Positions 1-5,202 of a stretch of DNA of 5,790 nt are shown piece by piece. The notes beneath the pieces were generated by a model, which saw only the letters and a list, made by a program, of their open reading frames with translations, did not search any database and was not told the origin of the DNA. How positions within the stretch are numbered: the stretch's first letter is position 1; each line of letters opens with the position of its first letter. A program made the translations under genes and the position numbers. Source of the stretch: PHAA01 sp034678805 (GTDB lineage Bacteria > Bacillota > Syntrophomonadia > Syntrophomonadales > Syntrophomonadaceae); NCBI GenBank assembly GCA_034678805.1, contig JAXDBN010000149.1:1-5790 (forward strand). Direction: 5' to 3'.

Positions 1-5
1 AAGTC

Positions 6-794
6 ATGGCAAGCTTTCAGATACTTGGAACCAGTGCCGGCCCTGGTGTACCTGCTTTTTACTGCAACTGCCCGGGGTGCCTGGAAGCCAGGAAAAATCC
101 GCAATTAGCCCGGACCAGGACCAGCGCCTTTGTGGATACCGGGAGCAACAAAATATTGATTGATGCCGGTCCTGACATCCGCAGCCAGATGATCAGGGAG
201 TCAGTTTCCGAAATTGATACCATTTTCCTTACCCATTGGCATGCTGATCATTACAGCGGCCTGGGTGAATTCGAGTTTTATGTCAGACTCCACAGGCAGG
301 AGCCCCTGACCTTGTTCATGCCCGCTAGTGCGGTTGAAGAGTTCGAGCACACCTATCCTTATCTGGAGGGTATCTTCAGCGTTATACCCTGGAGATACCA
401 TCATGAATATACCTTTGCAGATGTAACTATTACCCCCCTGCCGGCTAATCACGGCATCGAGACGGCTGGTTTCCTGGTGGCATCCGCTAAGATCAGAACT
501 GCCTATTTCCCAGATACTGCTGGCTTGCCTAATGCATCGGCCCTCGCCCTGCAGGGAGTTGATTATTTATTCTGTGATGCTACTCTCCATGGTGAAAACT
601 GGTTTCCTGACAGCCATATGACAGTGGAACAGGCGGTAGCCTTGAGTCATGCGGTCCAAGCCAAAAAGACATTCCTCACCCACCTGGCCATCCACTATAG
701 TGTTCCGGTAACCACCGCTGAACTAATCGAGGAGTTATCCGGTGAACCTGATATCGGCATCGCCTATGACGGGTTAATGGTAGAGCTGGGCTGA
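6..794 (+). CDS. PhnP/PqqB-like metallo-beta-lactamase-fold metal-dependent hydrolase
   Basis: Predicted cytosolic hydrolase of 262 aa with a binuclear metal site. The metal-binding motif HWHADH is at residues 77-82 (H77, H79, D81, H82). Further likely ligands are H149 (ANHG), D170 (FPDTAG) and H226 (LTHL), giving the full fold signature. The N-terminus carries C20-x-C22-x2-C25. The same Cys triad in E. coli PhnP holds a structural zinc together with a C-terminal His, and H230 here could be the fourth ligand. PhnP hydrolyses phosphoribosyl cyclic phosphate in the C-P lyase pathway and PqqB is a relative in PQQ synthesis. No gene of either pathway is in view, so the substrate is unknown. The start at 6 fits the family N-terminus (short beta strand, then GTSAG), but only five bases lie upstream, so its ribosome binding site cannot be seen. 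A terminator lies 134 bases beyond the stop, so the gene is probably not in the moa transcript. Fold confident; function open. Confidence 0.88.
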   Translation: MASFQILGTSAGPGVPAFYCNCPGCLEARKNPQLARTRTSAFVDTGSNKILIDAGPDIRSQMIRESVSEIDTIFLTHWHADHYSGLGEFEFYVRLHRQEPLTLFMPASAVEEFEHTYPYLEGIFSVIPWRYHHEYTFADVTITPLPANHGIETAGFLVASAKIRTAYFPDTAGLPNASALALQGVDYLFCDATLHGENWFPDSHMTVEQAVALSHAVQAKKTFLTHLAIHYSVPVTTAELIEELSGEPDIGIAYDGLMVELG

Positions 795-855
795 TTCTTT
801 CCCAGGATGCATTTTGTGATGTTTCTATTGCTCAGGATCTTTTTTGACCCAACCT

Positions 856-894
856 ATTCTCATAATGGAATTCACATTTTTTATTTGAGAATTC
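856..894. repeat. Inverted and direct repeats, possible activator (enhancer) site
   Basis: ATTCTCA (856-862) and TGAGAAT (886-892) are perfect inverted 7-mers separated by 23 bases. GAATTCA also occurs twice, at 868-874 and 889-895, exactly 21 bp apart, which is two helical turns. The cluster lies roughly 110-145 bp upstream of the predicted start from the -24/-12 promoter. That is the usual distance for a sigma-54 enhancer-binding protein. The repeats are seen directly; the enhancer role is inference. The region is AT-rich, so chance repeats are possible. Confidence 0.3.
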
Positions 895-927
895 AATATA
901 TTAATCCATCGGCAGTCCAAGCATAGA

Positions 928-960
928 AAGGCCTGAATACAGGCCTTCTATTATTTTATT
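928..960 (+). terminator. Intrinsic terminator downstream of the MBL-fold hydrolase gene
   Basis: A perfect 8-bp stem, AAGGCCTG (928-935) with CAGGCCTT (940-947), is closed by an AATA loop and followed by the T-rich run CTATTATTTTATT. The T-rich side is on the plus strand, so it terminates transcription from the upstream hydrolase gene. It insulates the moaA promoter, which begins 15 bases further on. The tail is interrupted by A residues, so efficiency may be moderate. Confidence 0.72.
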
Positions 961-974
961 GATGGATTTGTCAG

Positions 975-991
975 TTGGCATGTTGCTTGCA
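975..991 (+). promoter_or_regulatory. Predicted sigma-54 (-24/-12) promoter for moaA-moaC-mogA
   Basis: TTGGCATG (975-982), four bases, then TTGCA (987-991) matches the sigma-54 consensus TTGGCACG-N4-TTGCW with one C-to-T change. The invariant GG (977-978) and GC (989-990) have the required spacing. The start would fall near 1002, about 95 bases before the aptamer and about 330 before moaA. I found no good sigma-A -35/-10 pair between 960 and 1095. Use of sigma-54 implies dependence on an ATP-hydrolysing activator bound upstream. The motif is seen; promoter activity and identity of the activator are inferred. Confidence 0.7.
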
Positions 992-1095
992 ATATATGTA
1001 GTCGAGACCGTCATTAAAACAGGCGGCATTACATAAATCAAGCGTCCATCGTTTAAGCGGTGGGGATCACCTGAATAATATCCAATTTAATATTC

Positions 1096-1192
1096 GAACT
1101 CCGAGCTGTACTGCCTAAGGGAAGACTCCTACGGTGATGCAGCCTGGGCTCTGCCCACGGGGCAGCCTAAGAAATAACGCTGCCTCCCCCCG
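1096..1192 (+). promoter_or_regulatory. Moco (molybdenum/tungsten cofactor) riboswitch aptamer in the moaA leader
   Basis: Conserved-looking blocks of the Moco RNA motif are present: ACTCCGAGC (1098-1106), GGGAAGAC (1119-1126), CGGTGATGC (1132-1140), GCCTGGGC (1142-1149) and a closing ACGCTGCCTCC (1177-1187). A stem around 1113-1121/1127-1135 presents the GGGAA segment. A clean 6-bp hairpin, CTGCCC (1151-1156) with GGGCAG (1160-1165), has an ACG loop. The position directly upstream of moaA and of a terminator hairpin is the classic context. Known members sense Moco, or the tungsten analogue in variants lacking one stem, and lower expression of synthesis genes. I identified it by remembered consensus and context, and both ends are approximate. 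I cannot say whether this one prefers Mo or W. Confidence 0.8.
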
Positions 1193-1218
1193 ATCGGAAA
1201 GGATGTTCAAGATGGTTT

Positions 1219-1258
1219 AACAAGTTCCTGAGCACTTTCCAGGGACTTGTTGCTTTTT
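1219..1258 (+). terminator. Attenuator-type intrinsic terminator between riboswitch and moaA
   Basis: AACAAGTTCCTG (1219-1230) pairs with CAGGGACTTGTT (1240-1251) over 12 bp with a single G-U pair and a 9-base loop. GC and five T residues (1254-1258) follow. No complete gene lies between the promoter and this hairpin, so it would stop transcription before moaA unless bypassed. It begins about 27 bases after the aptamer, so it is the likely expression platform. I could not find an unambiguous antiterminator strand; a GGAA at 1120-1123 or 1196-1199 could pair with TTCC of the left arm, but this is weak. Confidence 0.82.
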
Positions 1259-1320
1259 GGGCAGCAGTGGTTTGAACCTATCCCATTTATAACAAAGTTT
1301 TGGATCAATACCTGGGAAAA

Positions 1321-1326
1321 GGGAGG
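1321..1326 (+). promoter_or_regulatory. moaA ribosome binding site
   Basis: GGGAGG at 1321-1326 lies 8 bases upstream of the ATG at 1335. This strong Shine-Dalgarno fixes the moaA start and lies well outside the terminator hairpin. It argues for control by transcription termination more than by sequestering the ribosome binding site. Confidence 0.85.
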
Positions 1327-1334
1327 AACAATCG

Positions 1335-2315
1335 ATGATCGACACTCATGGCCGAAAAATTGACTATTTGCGTATATCAGTAACCGATCGCTGTAATCTG
1401 CGCTGCCGCTATTGCATGCCCGAGGAAGGGATTAATGATGAGGGGCATTCCCGCATTTTGTCCCTGGAGCAAATCTTCCGCCTGGTCAAGGTAGCCAGCC
1501 AGACCGGGATCAGCAAAGTGCGCTTAACCGGCGGGGAACCGCTGGTACGCAAGAATATAGTCTCCCTGGTGGAAAAGATCGCCGGCTTGCCCGGAATAAA
1601 GGATGTTTCCATGACTACCAACGGAATACTTTTTCCAGCCATGGCTGATGACTTGAAGAAAGCCGGTCTCAGCCGGGTAAACATCAGTTTGGATACCCTC
1701 TATGAAAATAAATACCGCTATATAACCCGCAATGGCCAGCTGGGGCACGCCGTACCTGCTGTCTATAAGGCCCTGGAGCTGAAGATGCATCCGGTCAAGA
1801 TAAATGTAGTAGTAATAAAGGGCTTCAACGACGATGAATTGTTGGACTTCGCCGATCTGGCTTATAATTTGCCGGTTCATATACGTTTTATAGAATTCAT
1901 GCCCATTGGAGATCTTGATTTCCATACTCCTGATAAATCTCTCAGTATCAGTGCGGTACGGGAGATAATCGAGCACAAATATGAATTGACAGAAGGGGCT
2001 GAGGTAAAGGGATACGGCCCGGCCAAATATGTAAAGATCAAGGGCGGGCAAGGCTCGCTTGGTTTTATCAGCGCCATGAGTGAACACTTCTGCGGCCGCT
2101 GCAACCGGATCCGCATGACCGCGGACGGCAAATTGCGGGGTTGTTTATATAACCTCAATGAAATCGATCTGCGGTTGGCTTTATACAATGATTGCAGCGA
2201 TGAGCAGCTGCGCAGCCTGTTCATTAAAGCCATATTGATGAAGCCGGACCAGCACCACATGCAGGAAGGCTGGGGCAAGGAAAACCGCCGCAAGATGTAC
2301 CAGATTGGAGGCTAA
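1335..2315 (+). CDS. moaA: GTP 3',8-cyclase MoaA (radical SAM)
   Basis: First enzyme of molybdenum cofactor synthesis. It converts GTP to 3',8-cyclo-7,8-dihydro-GTP, which MoaC turns into cyclic pyranopterin monophosphate. The protein has 326 aa, normal for the family. The N-terminal radical-SAM cluster motif is C20-x3-C24-x2-C27 (DRCNLRCRYC), followed by GGEP (66-69), TTNG (94-97) and NISLDT (116-121). The C-terminal substrate-binding cluster motif is C253-x2-C256-x13-C270 (CGRCNRIR ending RGC). The protein ends in Gly-Gly, the conserved tail needed for activity in characterised MoaA. All key residues are present, so the gene appears intact. It is the first gene of the operon, behind a riboswitch-terminator leader, and ends only two bases before moaC. 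Confidence 0.97.
   Translation: MIDTHGRKIDYLRISVTDRCNLRCRYCMPEEGINDEGHSRILSLEQIFRLVKVASQTGISKVRLTGGEPLVRKNIVSLVEKIAGLPGIKDVSMTTNGILFPAMADDLKKAGLSRVNISLDTLYENKYRYITRNGQLGHAVPAVYKALELKMHPVKINVVVIKGFNDDELLDFADLAYNLPVHIRFIEFMPIGDLDFHTPDKSLSISAVREIIEHKYELTEGAEVKGYGPAKYVKIKGGQGSLGFISAMSEHFCGRCNRIRMTADGKLRGCLYNLNEIDLRLALYNDCSDEQLRSLFIKAILMKPDQHHMQEGWGKENRRKMYQIGG
2307..2311 (+). promoter_or_regulatory. moaC ribosome binding site inside the moaA 3' end
   Basis: GGAGG at 2307-2311 spans the last two codons of moaA (GGA GGC, Gly-Gly) and lies 6 bases upstream of the moaC ATG at 2318. One stretch therefore encodes the functional MoaA tail and drives moaC translation, which suggests translational coupling. 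Confidence 0.8.
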
Positions 2316-2317
2316 AC

Positions 2318-2800
2318 ATGGAATTAACTCATATCAACGAGCATGGGCGCGCCCATATGGTAGATATAAGCGCTAAAGCCGATACCAGCCGGGTAGCTAT
2401 AGCCCAGGGAATCATCTATATGCAGCCGAAAACCCTGCAGATTATTAAGACCGGCGGCATAAACAAGGGCGATGTGCTGGCAGTGGCCCAGGTAGCCGGT
2501 ATTATGGGAGCTAAACAAACCGCCCATATTATTCCCATGTGCCACCCGGTGATGTTGACATCTGTGGATATCGAGTTTGAGTATGTCGGACAGGAAGCTG
2601 TTATCGCCCGGGCTACTGCCAAAACCAGCGGCAAAACCGGGGTGGAGATGGAAGCTATTATGGCAGTAAGCACTGCCCTGATCACTATTTATGATATGTG
2701 CAAGGCGATCGACCGCTGGATGGTAATTTCCGACATTCAACTGCTCGAGAAAGCCGGGGGAAAAAGCGGGCATGTGGTTAGAAGCCAGGATGATCAATAA
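2318..2800 (+). CDS. moaC: Cyclic pyranopterin monophosphate synthase MoaC
   Basis: Works directly after MoaA, converting 3',8-cyclo-7,8-dihydro-GTP to cyclic pyranopterin monophosphate in the cytosol; the family forms hexamers. The protein has 160 aa, the usual length. It shows the whole family pattern: THIN and HMVDIS at the start, NKGDV with K50, AHIIPMCHPV with H76, GKTGVEMEA with E110 and E112, YDMCKA with D126 and K129, and GGKSG near the end. These correspond to the catalytic residues K51, H77, E112, E114, D128 and K131 of E. coli MoaC, so the enzyme should be active. The ATG lies 2 bases after the moaA stop, with its ribosome binding site inside moaA. A 74-base gap follows before the next gene. 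Confidence 0.97.
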   Translation: MELTHINEHGRAHMVDISAKADTSRVAIAQGIIYMQPKTLQIIKTGGINKGDVLAVAQVAGIMGAKQTAHIIPMCHPVMLTSVDIEFEYVGQEAVIARATAKTSGKTGVEMEAIMAVSTALITIYDMCKAIDRWMVISDIQLLEKAGGKSGHVVRSQDDQ

Positions 2801-2874
2801 AATGCCTTGCAAGGGATGGTTTAGCCGGATTATATCGGGAGGACAATCCAGAAAGGCGACAAGGTGGGATTAGC

Positions 2875-3366
2875 ATGGGCTACAAAACCGGTATCCTGAT
2901 AATGAGCGATAAGGGAAGCCGCGGTGAACGGGAAGACCGCAGCGGCCCGCAAATCCAGGAGATGCTGGGCACCGAATTTTCAGTTGAATACTATGACATC
3001 ATACCTGATGAAAGAGTGCTCATTATTCAGAGGTTAAGAATGCTGTGTGATGAGAAGCAGCTCGATCTGGTCCTTACTTCGGGAGGTACCGGGTTTGCGC
3101 CCCGGGATATAACCCCGGAAGCTTGTATGGAGGTCATTGAGAAGCCAGTGCCGGGCATATCCGAAGCTATCCGCAGGGTGGGTATGTTAAAGACACCCAA
3201 AGCTATGCTCAGCCGTGGGGTGTCTGGAATAAGAGGCAAGACCCTGATTATTAATCTTCCCGGCAGTGTCAAAGGGGTTCGGGAATCCCTGGAGATAGTT
3301 CTTCCTGTTCTTCCCCACGGTATTGACACCTTACGGGGAGACTCCTCCGAGTGCGGTCAGGAATAA
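2875..3366 (+). CDS. mogA: Molybdopterin adenylyltransferase, MogA/MoaB family
   Basis: Predicted to activate molybdopterin by adenylation, giving the MPT-AMP that MoeA uses for metal insertion. The protein has 163 aa in a single MoCF-binding domain, close to the family length. An N-terminal GILIMSDKGSRGEREDRSG segment (6-24) is typical of the MogA branch. PDE (44-46) includes D45, and TSGGTG (68-73) is followed by D78 (PRDITPEA). D45 and D78 correspond to the catalytic D49 and D82 of E. coli MogA. NLPGSVKG (127-134) is the conserved substrate-binding loop. The ATG at 2875 has a GGTGGGA ribosome binding site at 2863-2869, spacing 5. A stronger GGGAGG (2837-2842) sits too far upstream to serve it. 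No in-frame ATG, GTG or TTG exists further upstream before a stop at 2791. Databases may name it MoaB; the two cannot be separated firmly by eye. Confidence 0.93.
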   Translation: MGYKTGILIMSDKGSRGEREDRSGPQIQEMLGTEFSVEYYDIIPDERVLIIQRLRMLCDEKQLDLVLTSGGTGFAPRDITPEACMEVIEKPVPGISEAIRRVGMLKTPKAMLSRGVSGIRGKTLIINLPGSVKGVRESLEIVLPVLPHGIDTLRGDSSECGQE

Positions 3367-3386
3367 AAATAAATTAAACCGATTCG

Positions 3387-3432
3387 GCATGATCCTTTTT
3401 TCTCCTCCCTTTTAAAGGACATGCTTTTTTTT
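3387..3432 (+). terminator. Intrinsic terminator of the moaA-moaC-mogA operon
   Basis: GCATG (3387-3391) pairs with CATGC (3420-3424) and TCCTTT (3393-3398) with AAAGGA (3414-3419). A single A (3392) is bulged and the loop is 15 bases. Eight T residues (3425-3432) follow directly. It begins 20 bases after the mogA stop. Confidence 0.85.
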
Positions 3433-3490
3433 GCGAATCTATTTTTGACTACGCTAATCCTCCCATATGATTGAATAATATTAGGTTTTC

Positions 3491-3529
3491 AAAAAGAGAC
3501 ATGCCAGGCCTAATACCTGACATGTCTCT
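3491..3529 (-). terminator. Intrinsic terminator of the ABC importer operon
   Basis: AGAGACATG (3495-3503) pairs with CATGTCTCT (3521-3529). After one C/A mismatch, CAGG (3505-3508) pairs with CCTG (3516-3519) around a 7-base loop. The A run at 3491-3495 reads as a T tract on the minus strand, so it ends minus-strand transcripts 36 bases after the ATPase stop. It faces the moa terminator head-on, a normal arrangement for converging operons. Confidence 0.82.
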
Positions 3530-3564
3530 ATATATTAGTTTGAGGAGGAGTGTTTTAGACCGGA

Positions 3565-4377
3565 TTATTTGCTTACCAGCTTCAGTTGGCGGGCCGGAAT
3601 GCCTTGGGATGATGGGACCAGGAGGTCCCATATATCGGCCTTCAAAGTTATAAAGGGCTTGGTATTGCGCAATGATAAATGGCGAATGCCGGTGAAGGGA
3701 ACTTTGATCTGTTTAATTACCTTACCGGGACGTTTACTCATCACATATACCCGGTTAGAGAGATAGATGGCTTCTTCTACGTCATGGGTTACAAATACTA
3801 CGCTGGCCGACTGCTTTTTAGTTATATCTATTAACAATTCCTGCATGTTTAAGCGGGTCTGGGCATCCAGGCCAGCGAAGGGTTCATCCATCAGCAGGAT
3901 TTTCGGCTGTAAGGCTAGCACCCGGGCCAGGGCTACCCGCTGCTGCATCCCGCCGGATAGCTGTTCGGGATAATAATCTTCGAAACCTACCATTTGCACC
4001 AGGCCTAAATAATCCTTCACTATCTCGTTGATGGCAGCCTTTTTTAAGCCAGCCTGCTTGAGACCATAGGCTATATTGCCATAAACGGTAAGCCAGGGGA
4101 ACAGCACGGCTGACTGGAAAACTACTGCCCGCTCCGGGGAAGGGCTGGTGATCGATTGGCCCAGGTAGGAGAATTGCCCATCATAGCCATGGATAAAGCC
4201 GGCAATTATATTGAGTAAGGTGGTTTTGCCGCACCCGCTGGGTCCTACGATACTGATAAATTCACCCTGAGCCATAGTCAAAGAGATATTATCCAGCACC
4301 CGCAAATCAGTATTACCGGGTGAATTGATAAAGTTAAAACTCATGTTGGTAATGGTCAATATATCTTGATCCATCAT
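3565..4377 (-). CDS. ABC importer ATPase, nitrate/sulfonate/taurine (NitT/TauT) family
   Basis: Cytosolic ATPase that energises the adjacent permease. The protein has 270 aa with one nucleotide-binding domain. Walker A is GPSGCGKT (45-52), the Q-loop Gln is Q88 (VFQS), the signature is LSGGMQQR (140-147), Walker B is ILLMDEP (160-166), the D-loop follows at GLDA, and the switch His is H198 (VTHD). All catalytic parts are intact. The FQ...LFPWLTVYGNI segment after the Q-loop and the tail after H198 match SsuB/TauB/NrtD-type proteins more than ModC, which normally carries an extra C-terminal molybdate domain. Translation starts at the first of two adjacent ATG codons. The ATG overlaps the permease stop (ATGA), with GGAGGT 8 bases upstream. 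It is the last gene of the operon. Confidence 0.95.
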   Translation of the reverse strand: MMDQDILTITNMSFNFINSPGNTDLRVLDNISLTMAQGEFISIVGPSGCGKTTLLNIIAGFIHGYDGQFSYLGQSITSPSPERAVVFQSAVLFPWLTVYGNIAYGLKQAGLKKAAINEIVKDYLGLVQMVGFEDYYPEQLSGGMQQRVALARVLALQPKILLMDEPFAGLDAQTRLNMQELLIDITKKQSASVVFVTHDVEEAIYLSNRVYVMSKRPGKVIKQIKVPFTGIRHLSLRNTKPFITLKADIWDLLVPSSQGIPARQLKLVSK

Positions 4378-5198
4378 TGCGGAGCACCTCCTGTCCGCAT
4401 GGGCGCCAGCCGGAACAGGCTCCTTAGAACCAGGTCACTCAGCCAACCCAGTACGGCGATATATAGCATGGACACCATCACCACATCGACATGGCCCAGC
4501 ATCCGGGAATCCATCATTACTGCTCCCAGGCCCTGGTTGACCCCGGTCAATTCACCCAGTACCAGGTAAGCCCAGGATAAGCCCAATCCCAGCCTCAGCC
4601 CGGCCAGGATGGAGGGCAGGGCAGCAGGAAATACAATGGTGGTAAACAGACTGAATTTGTTGGCTCCCAGCATTTCCCCGGCCCGGAGGTATGTGTCGGG
4701 AACATTACGGGAGCCCTGAGCAGCATTAATAAATATAGGGAAAAATGCAGCCAAAGCTATCAAAAATACGGTGGTATTTTCACCCACCCCCAGCCACACC
4801 ATGGCCAGGGGCAGCCAGCCGATTCCAGGTATGGAGCGAATCAGGTTTATGCTGGGATCGACTAAACGGCTGACCAGCTTCATGCGTCCTGATAAAAGCC
4901 CTAATGGCAATCCAACTATGACCGCCAGGGCGAAGCCGTGCAGAACCCTTATCGAACTGACGGTAACATGGGCCCACAAGGTTCCCGAATAGGGATTCAG
5001 GTGCCAGGTTCCGGTGGCAAAGTCCAACACTACCTGGCCCAACTGAGCAGGAGAAGGCAACAGATACGCCGGTACCAGCCCAACCCTGGTTACTGAATAC
5101 CAGATCGTTAATACTGCCGCCGGGATTATGATCCCCAGGATATCAAATTTGTTTCCCCACCGGGTAATATGATGACTTTGCCTAAGCACTTTACTCAC
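4374..5198 (-). CDS. ABC importer permease, NitT/TauT (SsuC/TauC/NrtB-like) family
   Basis: Inner-membrane channel subunit of 274 aa. Hydrophobic segments lie at about 20-36, 85-104, 125-138, 142-160, 194-214 and 239-260, consistent with six transmembrane helices. LLPSPAQ (46-52) after the first helix is typical of the family. The cytoplasmic coupling loop at 172-195 (RAGEMLGANK then FPAALP) matches the EAA motif that docks on the ATPase. The track-style start at 5198 is a GTG with only a poor ribosome binding site. A second in-frame GTG at 5189-5187 is preceded at 5-base spacing by AGGTGA, so the true protein may be three residues shorter. It begins 4 bases after the binding-protein stop and overlaps the ATPase start by 4 bases. 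The substrate (sulfonate, taurine, nitrate, pyrimidine or other) cannot be decided from this protein. Confidence 0.93.
   Translation of the reverse strand: MSKVLRQSHHITRWGNKFDILGIIIPAAVLTIWYSVTRVGLVPAYLLPSPAQLGQVVLDFATGTWHLNPYSGTLWAHVTVSSIRVLHGFALAVIVGLPLGLLSGRMKLVSRLVDPSINLIRSIPGIGWLPLAMVWLGVGENTTVFLIALAAFFPIFINAAQGSRNVPDTYLRAGEMLGANKFSLFTTIVFPAALPSILAGLRLGLGLSWAYLVLGELTGVNQGLGAVMMDSRMLGHVDVVMVSMLYIAVLGWLSDLVLRSLFRLAPMRTGGAPQ
4386..4391 (-). promoter_or_regulatory. Ribosome binding site of the ABC ATPase gene
   Basis: The minus strand reads GGAGGT here, 8 bases upstream of the first ATG (4377-4375) and 11 from the second (4374-4372). The spacing favours the first ATG. The site lies inside the end of the permease gene, consistent with coupled translation through the ATGA overlap. 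Confidence 0.75.
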
Positions 5199-5200
5199 CT
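5187..5200 (-). promoter_or_regulatory. Ribosome binding site and alternative GTG start of the permease gene
   Basis: The minus strand reads AGGTGAG (5200-5194), TAAA, then GTG (5189-5187). AGGTGA is an exact match to the anti-Shine-Dalgarno core and overlaps the more upstream GTG (5198-5196). This makes the downstream GTG the better-supported start by ribosome binding site alone. Confidence 0.5.
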
Positions 5201-5202
5201 GT

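Larger units (their letters stand above)
795..1334. other. 540-base intergenic control region upstream of moaA
   Basis: I see no convincing protein-coding ORF here on either strand. From left to right it holds AT-rich repeats (856-894), a terminator hairpin (928-960), a -24/-12 promoter (975-991), a short leader hairpin, a Moco-type aptamer (about 1096-1192), an attenuator-type terminator (1219-1258) and a 76-base stretch leading to moaA. The short hairpin is CCATCG at 1046-1051 pairing with CGGTGG at 1058-1063, with one G-U pair and a 6-base loop. It lies between the predicted transcription start and the aptamer, and no role is assigned. Positions 1259-1320 show nothing recognisable. Confidence 0.8.

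Noticed and set aside
891..903. IHF-like site (ATTCAA-TATA-TTA) between the repeats and the sigma-54 promoter
   Set aside because: One mismatch to a loose AT-rich consensus in an AT-rich stretch, and Firmicutes generally lack IHF.
1190..1197. Palindrome CCGATCGG at the 3' edge of the aptamer
   Set aside because: Eight bases, self-complementary without a loop, so it cannot form a stable intramolecular hairpin; no operator role is supported.
1524..2087. Long minus-strand open frame opposite moaA
   Set aside because: It is an antisense shadow of a fully conserved moaA, without a ribosome binding site or recognisable domain.
2324..2812. Minus-strand open frame covering moaC
   Set aside because: The plus strand encodes a complete MoaC with all catalytic residues; the antisense frame matches no family I recognise.
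3479..3515. Terminator loop CCTAATA (3509-3515) complementary to TATTAGG (3479-3485)
   Set aside because: The second element is downstream of the terminator for minus-strand transcripts, so it would only be made on readthrough. A 7-base A/T-rich match is easily chance.
3612..3631. Perfect 8-bp hairpin ATGGGACC-AGGA-GGTCCCAT
   Set aside because: It lies inside the intact ABC ATPase coding sequence, has no T tract on either strand, and is explained by codons near the protein's C-terminus.
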